Assembly: GCA_035534535.1 (NCBI GenBank)
Contig: DATLRS010000007.1
Coordinates: 1 to 64,000, forward strand
Source of the DNA: DATARH01 sp035534535
GTDB taxonomy: Bacteria > Pseudomonadota > Alphaproteobacteria > ATCC43930 > CGMCC-115725
Reading direction: 5' to 3'
DNA: 64,000 bases
The notes beneath the pieces are model-generated. The model saw nothing but the letters and a program-made list of their open reading frames with translations. It ran no database searches and had not been told where the DNA came from. The translations under genes were made by a program, and so were the position numbers. This document shows positions 37,285 through 45,505 of the stretch, one piece after another (position 1 is the first letter of the stretch; each line of letters begins with the position of its first letter).

Positions 37285-38325
37285 CTACGAAAAGACGATC
37301 TCGACCCGGCGGTTCTGCGGCTCGCGCACGCCGTCGGCAGTCGGCACGCGATTGTCGTTCTCGCCGTGGCCGCTGACCATCATGTCGTCCTGCGGCACGC
37401 CGAGCCGGGAGAGCGCCTCCGCCACCGCATGGGCGCGCCGTTCCGACAGCCGCTGGTTGTAGCCGGGCGAGCCCGAGCGGTCGGTATAGCCGGTGACCTG
37501 GATCTGCACCCGGGCGCCGGATTTGTAGGCGTCGGCCGCCTGCTCGACGATGCGCATCCCCTGCGCCGTGATCGCGGCGCGGTCCCAATCGAAGAACACC
37601 AGGAAGACGCGGCGCTGCACCACCGGCGGGGCCGGCGTCGCCTCCGGTGCCACCACCGGCGGCGGGGCCGGCGGCGGCCCGAAGCGATAGATCATGCTCG
37701 CCATCAGCGTGTGGGTGCTGTAGCCGGTGGTGTATTTGATCGCCGGCGTGGTCGGCACGCGGAAGGTGGCGTCGGTCGTCCCGAGGTAGCGGTAATCGAG
37801 ATCGAACGCGAGGTTCGGCGACAAATTATAGCGCAAGCCGGCGATCGCCTGATAGCCGAACTGCCAGTCGTTATCGTTCAAAGCCACCGCCAGGCCGGGC
37901 GAGGTGGCGTGGTCGATGATATCGACGGCGCCGACGCCGACGCCGATATGCGGCACCACCGGCCAGCCGTATTTGAAGTCGTAGAGCACGTTGGTCATGA
38001 TCGCGTGCGACTCGCGGCTGCCGTGCACCGCCGGCAGGCTCGTCCCGCCGATCCTGAGACCGTTCAAATCGTTGCTGTGGTAGATGTATTCCTCCTCGAA
38101 GCGCCATGGGCCCCATTCATAGCCGGCACGCGCGCCGGCGGCGAAGCCGGAATCGAACCGGGCATGCGCCGAGGGCGCCCCGGTGACGTGGTCCCGCTGG
38201 TTTTCAAGGACGCTCCAGCCGCCTTCGCCGCCAAGGTAGAATGTCTGCGCCTGCGCTGTAGCGATAGGTAACGCCGCCGCCACCAAAAGGCAGGCGCCGA
38301 CGACTACGCTGATCCGCGTCGACAT
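37285..38325 (-). CDS. outer-membrane beta-barrel protein with OmpA domain
   Basis: A 346-residue outer-membrane protein. A Sec signal ends at ATAQAQ. An eight-stranded porin-like barrel has aromatic-belted strands (FYLGGEGGW, FGYQAIAGLRY, LAFDLDYRYLG, TLMASMIYRFG). A Pro/Ala hinge (about 215-235) leads to an OmpA peptidoglycan-binding domain with VFFDWDRAAITAQG, GYTDRSGSPGYNQRLSERRA and NRRVEIVFS. It tethers the outer membrane to the wall and may be a pore. It has its own terminator at 37073-37099. Confidence 0.94.
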   Translation of the reverse strand: MSTRISVVVGACLLVAAALPIATAQAQTFYLGGEGGWSVLENQRDHVTGAPSAHARFDSGFAAGARAGYEWGPWRFEEEYIYHSNDLNGLRIGGTSLPAVHGSRESHAIMTNVLYDFKYGWPVVPHIGVGVGAVDIIDHATSPGLAVALNDNDWQFGYQAIAGLRYNLSPNLAFDLDYRYLGTTDATFRVPTTPAIKYTTGYSTHTLMASMIYRFGPPPAPPPVVAPEATPAPPVVQRRVFLVFFDWDRAAITAQGMRIVEQAADAYKSGARVQIQVTGYTDRSGSPGYNQRLSERRAHAVAEALSRLGVPQDDMMVSGHGENDNRVPTADGVREPQNRRVEIVFS

Positions 38326-38512
38326 CTTCCGATTCCCCTATGCATCGACCAAACTAGCGAGCACTCGCCCGCGTCCATATACGCTCAGAAACCAGGGATG
38401 ATCCCTGCAGCATTGGAGGAGTTGTGGGAAATTGCCGAAATAGTTGGATCGCTAAATCAAAACGCGAATGCGTTGCCGGCGAATATTGCCAAAATCGGGA
38501 AGCTCTGGCCTC

Positions 38513-39175
38513 TCAGCCGCCCCGGCAGCCGTTCAGAAACAGCGCCACGCTGTCATCGACCCAGCGGCGCAGCGCCACGGGGGCGAACGCGGTACCAAGC
38601 CCGACGGCGCGCCGCCGCGGCGCCTCCACCACCATCAGGATGAATTGCTCGGCGGCAAAGCGCGGATCGATCGCGGCGATCTCGCCGGCCGCGATGCGCT
38701 GCTCGAGATGGCGCGCGATCCGCTCGATCCCGGCCGCCGCGCCCAGCTCATGCAGGATGCGGGCGAGGCCGGGAAAGCGATGCGCTTCGGCGATCACCAT
38801 GCGATGCAGCGCCAGCGCCTCGGGGGTCAACGCCACCGCGAGCATGGTTTCGCCAGCGTGGCGCAACGCTTCAGCAAGGCTCGGCGCCTCGAGCAGGGCG
38901 GCGTCGAACGGCGGCGTCCAGCGCTCGACCAGCCGGCGGACCACCGCCTCGAACAATACCTCCTTGCCGCGAAAGCGATGGTAGAACGTGCGTTTCGAGA
39001 TGCCGGCGCGCCTGGCGACGGCCTCGATGCTGGTCGTGCCAAAGCCGTCACCGAGAAACAGCGCGGTCGCAACGTCGAGAATCCGGTCCGAAAGCCGCGC
39101 CGATTCGAGTCGCGACGGCCGGCCGCCGCGGCGCCGCGGCCGCACCTCGTTGGCTGATTGCACCTCTGCCGACAT
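38513..39175 (-). CDS. TetR/AcrR-family transcriptional regulator
   Basis: A 220-residue regulator. A basic N-terminus (RPRRRGGRPSR) leads into the helix-turn-helix ILDVATALFLGDGFGTTSIEAVARRAGISKRTFYHRF, then a helical ligand domain ending in EQFILMVVEAPRR. The ATG at 39175 gives a normal-length protein; the longer frame adds an unlikely leader. It is divergent from the SDR gene and may control it and the catabolic cluster beyond. About 190 bases of lower-GC DNA without a gene separate it from the OmpA-like gene. Confidence 0.88.
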   Translation of the reverse strand: MSAEVQSANEVRPRRRGGRPSRLESARLSDRILDVATALFLGDGFGTTSIEAVARRAGISKRTFYHRFRGKEVLFEAVVRRLVERWTPPFDAALLEAPSLAEALRHAGETMLAVALTPEALALHRMVIAEAHRFPGLARILHELGAAAGIERIARHLEQRIAAGEIAAIDPRFAAEQFILMVVEAPRRRAVGLGTAFAPVALRRWVDDSVALFLNGCRGG

Positions 39176-39312
39176 GGCCGCCTCGCCGCGCTGCGCGGCG
39201 AAGCTTAGCCGCCCGCAAGGCAAACGCAACCGCGACCGCTTTGCACTGGGAAGTGGCGCCAATCGCCGCCATGATCGGCAGCGCGAACGGATCGAACGGA
39301 GGGGCGCGAAAA

Positions 39313-40062
39313 ATGAAGATCGACCTGACGGGAAAGCGGGCGGTGGTCACCGGCGGCAGCCGGGGGATCGGCCGGGCGATCGCGCTGGCGTGCGCCGAAG
39401 CGGGCGCGGCGGTGTCGATCTGCGCCCGCGGCGCCGCGGCGCTCGGCGCGGTCCGTGACGAGATCGCGGCGCACGGCGTCACAGCGCACGCGCAATCCTG
39501 CGACATCGCCGACGGCGCCGCGCTGGCCGCCTATATAGCGGCGGCGGCCGAGGCGCTGGGCGGCATCGATGTGCTGGTATGCAATGCGTCGGGCTTTGGC
39601 ACCAGCGACGACGAGGCCGGCTGGGCCCGCAGCATCGACATCGATCTGCTGGGCACGGCGCGCGCGATCCGGGCGGCGGTGCCGTATCTCGAACAGAGCA
39701 GCGCCGGCGCGATCATCAACATTTCGTCGATTTCCGGGATCGGCGCTTCGGCTCGTACGCCGCCCTATGGCGCGGTCAAGGCAGCGATCATGTCGTACAC
39801 GCTGAGCCAGGCGGCGGTGCTGGCAAAGAAAGGGATTCGCGTCAACTGCATCGCCCCCGGCTCGATCGAATTCCCCGGCGGCACCTGGGAGCGGGCCAAG
39901 AACAACAACCCGCAGCTTTACGGCGCGATCCTGCGCAGCATCCCGTTCGGCCGGCTGGGGCGGCCCGAGGAGGTGGCGCAGCTCGTCGCGTTCCTCGCCT
40001 CGCCGCTCGGCAGCTGGGTCACCGGCCAGACGATCTCGGTTGACGGCGGCCAGTTGCTGTAA
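39313..40062 (+). CDS. SDR-family oxidoreductase
   Basis: A 249-residue short-chain dehydrogenase. The cofactor loop is TGGSRGIGRAI (13-23), followed by NNAG-like CNASGFG, catalytic Ser in INISSISGIGAS, YGAVK supplying Tyr and Lys, and the late SPLGSWVTGQTISVDGGQ end. It oxidises or reduces an alcohol/carbonyl with NAD(P). The start at 39313 follows GGAGGGG. It converges with pcaG and may feed or drain the aromatic pathway; the substrate is unknown. Confidence 0.92.
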   Translation: MKIDLTGKRAVVTGGSRGIGRAIALACAEAGAAVSICARGAAALGAVRDEIAAHGVTAHAQSCDIADGAALAAYIAAAAEALGGIDVLVCNASGFGTSDDEAGWARSIDIDLLGTARAIRAAVPYLEQSSAGAIINISSISGIGASARTPPYGAVKAAIMSYTLSQAAVLAKKGIRVNCIAPGSIEFPGGTWERAKNNNPQLYGAILRSIPFGRLGRPEEVAQLVAFLASPLGSWVTGQTISVDGGQLL

Positions 40063-40112
40063 CCACGCCGCCGGCGGCTCCGGCGGCGCGGCGCCCCGGC
40101 ATGACGTGCCGA

Positions 40113-40697
40113 TCAGACATCGAGAAAAACGGTCTCGTTCGCACCCTGCAGCACGATATCGAAGCGGTAGAGCGCCGGACTGCCGGCCGCTTCCGGGCGG
40201 GCCAGAAGGGTGCGGCGCGCCGCTTCGTCCTCGATCGAGGACAACAGCGGGTCGCCGGCATTGGCCGGCTCGTCGGCGAAATAAATCCGGGTGTAGAGGT
40301 GCTGCAACAGGCCGCGGGCGAACACCGCGAGGTTGATGTGCGGCGCCTGCAGGGCATTGCCGCGGCCGGGCACCGGCCCGGGCTTGATCGTGACGATGCG
40401 GAAGCGCCCCTCGCCGTCGGTCGCGGTCCGCCCGAAGCCGCGGAAATTTGGGTCGATCGGCTTCTCGGTCTGATGGTCGTCGGGGTGGTTGTAGCGGCCG
40501 GCGGCATTGGCCTGCCACACTTCGATCAGCGCGTCGGGCACCGGCATTGCGTCGCCGTCTAGGACGCGTCCCTCGATCGCGATGCGCTGGCCGGTCGGAT
40601 TGTCGGCGGTCAAGTCGCTCCAGGCGGGGCGATCGAGCCCGAGGTGAAAAAACGGCCCGACGGTTTGCGACGGGGTCGGGATCAATTTGTCGGCCAT
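40113..40697 (-). CDS. pcaG: protocatechuate 3,4-dioxygenase, alpha subunit
   Basis: A 194-residue intradiol dioxygenase subunit: TPSQTVGPFFHLGLD at the start, EVWQANAAGRYNHPDD, FRIVTIKPGPVPGRGNALQAPHINLAVFARG and the C-terminal RFDIVLQGANETVFLDV. The alpha chain lacks the iron centre but completes the active site with PcaH. The complex opens protocatechuate to beta-carboxy-cis,cis-muconate. It starts 13 bases after the pcaH stop. The rest of the pathway (pcaB, pcaC, pcaD) is not in the window. Confidence 0.94.
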   Translation of the reverse strand: MADKLIPTPSQTVGPFFHLGLDRPAWSDLTADNPTGQRIAIEGRVLDGDAMPVPDALIEVWQANAAGRYNHPDDHQTEKPIDPNFRGFGRTATDGEGRFRIVTIKPGPVPGRGNALQAPHINLAVFARGLLQHLYTRIYFADEPANAGDPLLSSIEDEAARRTLLARPEAAGSPALYRFDIVLQGANETVFLDV

Positions 40698-40710
40698 CGC
40701 GCGCCCCGCT

Positions 40711-41421
40711 TCAGCCCGGGTCGGCCGGGGTCGCGGCGCGGCCGCGCAACACCAGGTCGAAGCGGTAGCCGAGGGCCCATTCCGCCTCGCTCAGCGCCGG
40801 CTCGTAGGCGCAGATCAGCCGTTCGCGCGCCGCCGCGTCGGCCGTGCTCTGATAGATCGGGTCGTAGGCCAGCAGCGGGTCGCCCGGAAAGTACATCTGG
40901 GTCACCAGGCGAGTGACAAACCCCGCGCCGAACACGCCGAAATGCAGATGCGCCGGCCGCCACGCATTGGGCGTGTTGCGCCACGGATAGGCGCCGGGCT
41001 TGATCGTCACGAAGCGATAGGCGCCGTCGGGGCCGGTCACCACCTGCCCGGCGCCGGTGAAATTTGGGTCGAGCGGCGCGTCGTGCTGGTCGGCGGGGTG
41101 ATCGTAGCGCCCGGCGGCGTTGCACTGCCACAGCTCGAGCAGCGTCCCCGGCACCGGGCGCCCGTTCTCGTCGAGGACGTGCCCCTCGACGATGATGCGC
41201 TCGCCCAACGGTTCGCCCTTGCGCTGGCGGGTCAGATCGGTGGCGTCGGGGCCGGCCCAGCGGTCGGCAAAGCCGGGGCCGGTCAGCTCGGACAGCGTGT
41301 GCTCAAAGCGTATGAGGGCACGCCGCGGCGACCGCTTCACCGTGCTGGCGTAGTCGGGATACAGATACGGCGGCTGGGTGCCCGGGCGGGGGCGGAGGAA
41401 CGGCAGGGGCTCGCTCGGCAT
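40711..41421 (-). CDS. pcaH: protocatechuate 3,4-dioxygenase, beta subunit
   Basis: A 236-residue iron(III)-bearing subunit: PGTQPPYLYPDYASTVKRSP at the N-terminus, LELWQCNAAGRYDHPADQ with the first Tyr ligand, then the region with Tyr and two His ligands (YRFVTIKPGAYPWRN, RPAHLHFGVFG). It cleaves protocatechuate between its hydroxyls. The ATG at 41421 fits the family, though its ribosome binding site is poor and coupling to the upstream propeller gene (85 bases away) is likely. Confidence 0.94.
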   Translation of the reverse strand: MPSEPLPFLRPRPGTQPPYLYPDYASTVKRSPRRALIRFEHTLSELTGPGFADRWAGPDATDLTRQRKGEPLGERIIVEGHVLDENGRPVPGTLLELWQCNAAGRYDHPADQHDAPLDPNFTGAGQVVTGPDGAYRFVTIKPGAYPWRNTPNAWRPAHLHFGVFGAGFVTRLVTQMYFPGDPLLAYDPIYQSTADAAARERLICAYEPALSEAEWALGYRFDLVLRGRAATPADPG

Positions 41422-41506
41422 GCGCAAGGGCTCGCTGTTCGGGTGGATCGACCAGCGTGTCTCTTTCGCCCCCCGCCCGTCAAGCGGCTCCTGGCGTCCG
41501 TTGGGC

Positions 41507-42481
41507 TTAGTTCGGCACCCAGGCAAGGCCGCGGATCTCGGTGAATTCGCGCGGCAATTTCGACCAGCGGTCGCCGGCATTCTGGCTCGCATAGATCTCG
41601 CCGTAATGGCTGCAGGCGAGCACCAGGCCGGGGTCGGCGATATGCGTCGCGAACTGCCAGATCGGCGAATTGGGCTCGTCCGGCAGGCTCGCGACCTGCC
41701 AGCTCTTGCCGCCGTTGGTCGAGCGCTGGATCGCGCCCTTGTCGCCGGCCGCGCCATTGCCGGTCGCGACAAACAGGGTCGCCGGGTCGTCCGCCTTCTG
41801 TGCCAGATGGCGGCAATAGCCGAGCTTGAACTGTTCGCGCACCATCAACGGATACCAGCTCGCACCACGGTCGCCGCTGGCGAAGATTTCGCGGGGCGTG
41901 CTGGTCAACACGGTCGTGCTGCCGTTGACGGCGACCGCGATGTCGTGGATGTCGGGGTCCGGGATGCCGGAGGTCGGGATGCGCGTCCAGCTGTCGCCGC
42001 CATCCGTGCTGCGCAGCACGCCGTCGACTTCGAGGCCGGCCCAGATCACCCGGTGGTCGGATGGATCGACGGTCAGCGCCGTGACGCGCGGTATCCGCAC
42101 GTTGGCGCATTCCTCGGCAATCTCGGCTTCGAGCTTCTGCCAATGCGCGCCGCCGTCCACTGAGCGGAACAGCGCCGCCGGCCGCGTCCCGGCAAAGATG
42201 ATGTCGGGGTTGACCGGATCGACCGCGATCCGCCAGACGTCGAGATCGTTCATCGGCGAGTCGAGCCGCGCGAACGTCGTGCCGCCGTCGCGGCTCTTGT
42301 AGACGCCGTCATTGGCGCCGGCGAACACCGTGCGCGGCTCGTGCGGGTGTACGCTCAAGCTGAACACCCGGCTCTCGTTCCATAGATCGCCGCCGGCGCG
42401 CTTCCAGCTCTCGCCGCCATCAGGGCTGAGCCACACTCCGGTACCGATCGTTCCAGCCAGGATCGTGAAATTGCCGCTCAT
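41507..42481 (-). CDS. Asp-box (BNR-type) beta-propeller protein
   Basis: A 324-residue protein built from about seven blades, each ending in an Asp-box: SPDGGESW, SRDGGTTF, SVDGGAHW, STDGGDSW, SGDRGASW, STNGGKSW and SQNAGDRW. Such propellers occur in sialidases and photosystem factors, but no catalytic sialidase Arg triad or signal peptide is evident. Perhaps it is a cytoplasmic scaffold or enzyme. GGGAGGAG precedes the ATG at 42481. It sits between VOC and pcaH genes, suggesting a part in ring degradation, for example as a lactonase/hydrolase or assembly factor. This role is inference. Confidence 0.8.
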   Translation of the reverse strand: MSGNFTILAGTIGTGVWLSPDGGESWKRAGGDLWNESRVFSLSVHPHEPRTVFAGANDGVYKSRDGGTTFARLDSPMNDLDVWRIAVDPVNPDIIFAGTRPAALFRSVDGGAHWQKLEAEIAEECANVRIPRVTALTVDPSDHRVIWAGLEVDGVLRSTDGGDSWTRIPTSGIPDPDIHDIAVAVNGSTTVLTSTPREIFASGDRGASWYPLMVREQFKLGYCRHLAQKADDPATLFVATGNGAAGDKGAIQRSTNGGKSWQVASLPDEPNSPIWQFATHIADPGLVLACSHYGEIYASQNAGDRWSKLPREFTEIRGLAWVPN

Positions 42482-42504
42482 CGCCGTCTCCTCCCAAGCA
42501 AATT

Positions 42505-42607
42505 TGTCATTCCGGGGCGCCGCATAGCGGGGAACCCGGAAGCCATATTCCACAGGCCGGTGTTCCTGGGTTCCGGGTTCGCGCCTTCGGCGCGCCCCGG
42601 AATGACA
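42505..42607. repeat. long palindromic element with nested arms
   Basis: The outer 16-base arms TGTCATTCCGGGGCGC (42505-42520) and GCGCCCCGGAATGACA (42592-42607) are perfect complements. The inner arms GAACCCGGAA (42532-42541) and TTCCGGGTTC (42571-42580) nest inside. It can extrude as a 100-base hairpin between the VOC and propeller genes, a likely mRNA processing or termination point inside the cluster. Confidence 0.9.
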
Positions 42608-42615
42608 CCACGGTC

Positions 42616-43026
42616 TCAGTCGGTGCCTTCCCAGCCGGTGTGCGAGATGTCGATGACGACGCCGTCGGGGCCCGACCATTTCATCTCGAAATTGGCGTGG
42701 CCGCCAGCCGCCATCGTCGCATCGACATGGTCCTTGGCGGTCAGCCGCTGGCCGCGCGCCCCTTCGAGCTGGTCGCAGGCCTGGTCGAGATCCTCGACCT
42801 CGAAGCCGAAATGATGGATGCCGGTGAAGTGCGCGCCGTGCGCCCCCATGTCCGGCGACTCGTCGCCCTTGGTGTTGAGGATCGCCAGGTTGATGTGGCC
42901 GTCTGACAGAAACACTGCGCCATTCGGGCTGCGCCGCAATTCGGTGAGGCCGAAGGCTGATTTGTAGAACTCGGCGACCTTCGCCGGCTCCTTGGTCGTC
43001 AACGCGATATGCTTGATGCGTGCCAT
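42616..43026 (-). CDS. VOC-family protein (glyoxalase/extradiol dioxygenase fold)
   Basis: A 136-residue VOC protein: MARIKHIALTTKEPAKVAEFY, IHHFGFEVEDLDQACDQLEG and DGVVIDISHTGWEG give two beta-alpha-beta-beta-beta modules. Metal ligands His (KHIAL), His (GIHHFGF) and a late acidic residue are plausible. It could isomerise or lyse a ring-cleavage intermediate. Its start lies inside the 3' end of the molybdenum hydroxylase gene (28-base overlap), so the two are translated together. Confidence 0.88.
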   Translation of the reverse strand: MARIKHIALTTKEPAKVAEFYKSAFGLTELRRSPNGAVFLSDGHINLAILNTKGDESPDMGAHGAHFTGIHHFGFEVEDLDQACDQLEGARGQRLTAKDHVDATMAAGGHANFEMKWSGPDGVVIDISHTGWEGTD

Positions 43027-45386
43027 GACTGATCCTCCCGTCGGTGAATTGCGCGCCAGACCCGCTCCGGCGTTGCCGGCATCTCAATGTGCTTGACCCC
43101 GAACTCGGCGAGCGCATCGACGACCGCGTTGATGACGACGGCCAAGGCCGGGGTGGTGCCGCCCTCGCCGGCCGGCCTGATGCCCAAGGGATGCGTCTGG
43201 CTCGGCACCTCGGACAGCTCGGTGGTGAAAAACGGCAGCCGATCGGCGCGCGGCATCGTGTAATCCATGAACGAGCCGGACACTAGCTGCCCGCTGTCGC
43301 GATCATAGACGATCTGTTCGCCGATCGCCTGCCCGACGCCCTGCACGATGCCGCCATGCACCTGACCGTGCACGATCATCGGGTTGACGGCGCGCCCGAC
43401 ATCGTCGACCGCGCTGTAGCGCACGATCTCCAGCACCCCGGTTTCGGGGTCGATCTCGACTTCGCAAACATGGCAGCCATAGGGGAAGGCGGCGAGGTTG
43501 ACGGTCTCGTCGCTCATTCCGCGCAGGGGGCCGCGCAATTCCTCGGGCAGGTCGCGACGCGAGACGGCGGCGCGGGCGATCTCGAAGAGACCGACCGCGC
43601 GGTCGGTGCCCGTGACGCGGAACGCGCCCTCGGAGAATTCCAGGTCGGCCGTCGCCGCCTCCAAGAGATGACTGGCGATGCGGTAGCCCTTCTCGATGAT
43701 CTCGTTGGACGCGTTCAGCATGACGATGCTGCCGAGCCGCAGGGCGCGCCCGGAATGCGCCCCGCCGCCAATGGAGACGCGGTCGGTGTCGCCGGTGACG
43801 AGGCGGACGCTATCCAATGGCACGCCGAGCCATTCGGTGACCAGCTGCGCAAAACTCGTCTCGTGCCCCTGGCCCTGCGACACGGTGCCGATGACGATTT
43901 CGACGATGCCACTGTTGGGGCCTTGCGGCACCACCGTCATCTCGGCCTTCTCGCGCGGCGCGCCGGTCGCGGTGTCGACGTAATTGGCGACGCCGATGCC
44001 GCGATACCGGCCGCGCGCCTTTGCTTCGGCTCGCCGCGCCGGGAAGCCCTGCCAGTCGGCGATCGCCAACGCGCGCTCCATGACTTCGTGGTAGTGGCCG
44101 CTGTCATAGACCATGCCGAACGGGTTGGTGTACGGCATCATCGCTACCGGCACGAGGTTCTTGCGCCGCAACTCGATGCGGTCGATGCCGGTCTGCAATG
44201 CCGCCAGATCAATGAGCCGCTCCATGACGAACATGACTTCGGGCCGGCCGGAGCTGCGGTAGGGGCGGGTCGGCGCCGTGTTGGTGAGCGCGGCGCGGGC
44301 GCGGAAATGCACCGCCGGCACATGGTAGATGCTCGACATGATCTCGACCCCCTTGTTGAGGGAGCCGAAGGCGAGCGCATAGGCGCCCTGGTTGACGAGG
44401 TTCGAGCCGCGCATCGCCAGAAACGTGCCGTCCTGGTCGAGCGCCAGTTCGGCCGTGACCGCCAGATCGCGCGCCTGGTGGTCGGCCTGGAAATATTCGC
44501 TGCGCTCGCCGGTCCATTTGACCGGCCGGCCGACCCGCCGCGCCGCCCAGGTGACGATCGCAAATTCCGGGTTGAACCCGCCGCGCGTCCCGAAATTGCC
44601 GCCGACATCCTGCATCACGACACGCGCCTGTTCGGGCGGCACGCCCAGCACCATCGCGAGATCGCGGCGCGGGCTGACCGCGCCGCCGGCGCCGGTGTAG
44701 AGCGTATAGCGGCCGGTCGCGGCATCGTAATCGCCGACCGCGGCGCGCGGCTCCATCGGCACCCCGGCGACGCGCTGCACCCAGGTGTCGAATTTGACGA
44801 CATAAGCGGCGCGCGCGAAGGCCGCATCGCTCGCCGCCCTGTCGCCGACCTCGCCGTCGAGGATGATGTTGGCGAAGTTCTGCCGCGCCCGCGGCGCCCC
44901 GGGCACCGCCGCCAGCGGCGCATGCGTCACTGATGGCAGCCTCTCGTATTCGACCGCGACGAGGTCGGCGGCGTCCTTGGCGGCGGCGAGGCTCGTGGCG
45001 ATGATGGCGGCGACGATCTCGCCGACATGGCACACTTCGGGCCCGATGATCGCGGTCTGCTGCGGCCGCACGACCGGCGAGCCGTCCTTGTTGCGGATGC
45101 TGATATCGGCGGGGTGGCTGTTGGCGATGTTGGGCAAAGGCTGCAGCCCGTCGGCCAGCACATCCGCGACGGTCAAGACGGCGAGAACGCCGGGCGCGGC
45201 GCGCGCTGCGCCGGTATCGATCCGGCGGATCAGCGCGTGCGCGTGTGGCGAGCGCACCATCGCGGCATAGGCCTGGGCGGGCAGGTTGACATCGTCGCTG
45301 TAATGCCCATTGCCGGTCAGCAGGCGCCAGTCTTCCCGGCGCCGTACCGGCTGCCCGATGCCCGTGCCGCTGGGACCGCCGTCCAT
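42999..45386 (-). CDS. xanthine dehydrogenase-family molybdopterin-binding (large) subunit
   Basis: A 795-residue CoxL/XdhB-type subunit. Start IGQPVRRREDWRLLTGNGHY, then ARVVMQDVGGNFGTRGGF, the substrate-loop region PYRSSGRPEVMFVMERLID (close to the form II AYRGAGRPE), GTVSQGQGHETSFAQL and GIRPAGEGGTTPAL with the catalytic Glu. It hydroxylates aromatic or heterocyclic carbons using water. The partner FAD and 2Fe-2S subunits are not in the window, so electrons must leave by subunits encoded elsewhere. The last eight codons overlap VOC. Confidence 0.9.
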   Translation of the reverse strand: MDGGPSGTGIGQPVRRREDWRLLTGNGHYSDDVNLPAQAYAAMVRSPHAHALIRRIDTGAARAAPGVLAVLTVADVLADGLQPLPNIANSHPADISIRNKDGSPVVRPQQTAIIGPEVCHVGEIVAAIIATSLAAAKDAADLVAVEYERLPSVTHAPLAAVPGAPRARQNFANIILDGEVGDRAASDAAFARAAYVVKFDTWVQRVAGVPMEPRAAVGDYDAATGRYTLYTGAGGAVSPRRDLAMVLGVPPEQARVVMQDVGGNFGTRGGFNPEFAIVTWAARRVGRPVKWTGERSEYFQADHQARDLAVTAELALDQDGTFLAMRGSNLVNQGAYALAFGSLNKGVEIMSSIYHVPAVHFRARAALTNTAPTRPYRSSGRPEVMFVMERLIDLAALQTGIDRIELRRKNLVPVAMMPYTNPFGMVYDSGHYHEVMERALAIADWQGFPARRAEAKARGRYRGIGVANYVDTATGAPREKAEMTVVPQGPNSGIVEIVIGTVSQGQGHETSFAQLVTEWLGVPLDSVRLVTGDTDRVSIGGGAHSGRALRLGSIVMLNASNEIIEKGYRIASHLLEAATADLEFSEGAFRVTGTDRAVGLFEIARAAVSRRDLPEELRGPLRGMSDETVNLAAFPYGCHVCEVEIDPETGVLEIVRYSAVDDVGRAVNPMIVHGQVHGGIVQGVGQAIGEQIVYDRDSGQLVSGSFMDYTMPRADRLPFFTTELSEVPSQTHPLGIRPAGEGGTTPALAVVINAVVDALAEFGVKHIEMPATPERVWRAIHRREDQSWHASSISR

Positions 45387-45408
45387 TTAGCGGTTCGGTG
45401 CGAGAGAA

Positions 45409-45482
45409 CCCCTCACCCCAGTCCTCTCCCCGCAAGCGGGGAGAGGGAGGGACCCGCGCGGCAAGCGCGGGAGGGTGAGGGG
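45409..45482. repeat. three-hairpin cloverleaf palindromic element
   Basis: The outer arms CCCCTCACCC (45409-45418) and GGGTGAGGGG (45473-45482) enclose CTCTCCCCGC-AA-GCGGGGAGAG (45424-45445) and CCCGCGC-GGCAA-GCGCGGG (about 45453-45471). It folds as a cloverleaf-like structure. It shares modules with 37146-37278 and lies between the dioxygenase-like gene and the molybdenum hydroxylase gene. Confidence 0.88.
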
Positions 45483-45505
45483 CAAACCCCGGGTCGCAAG
45501 AAGGG

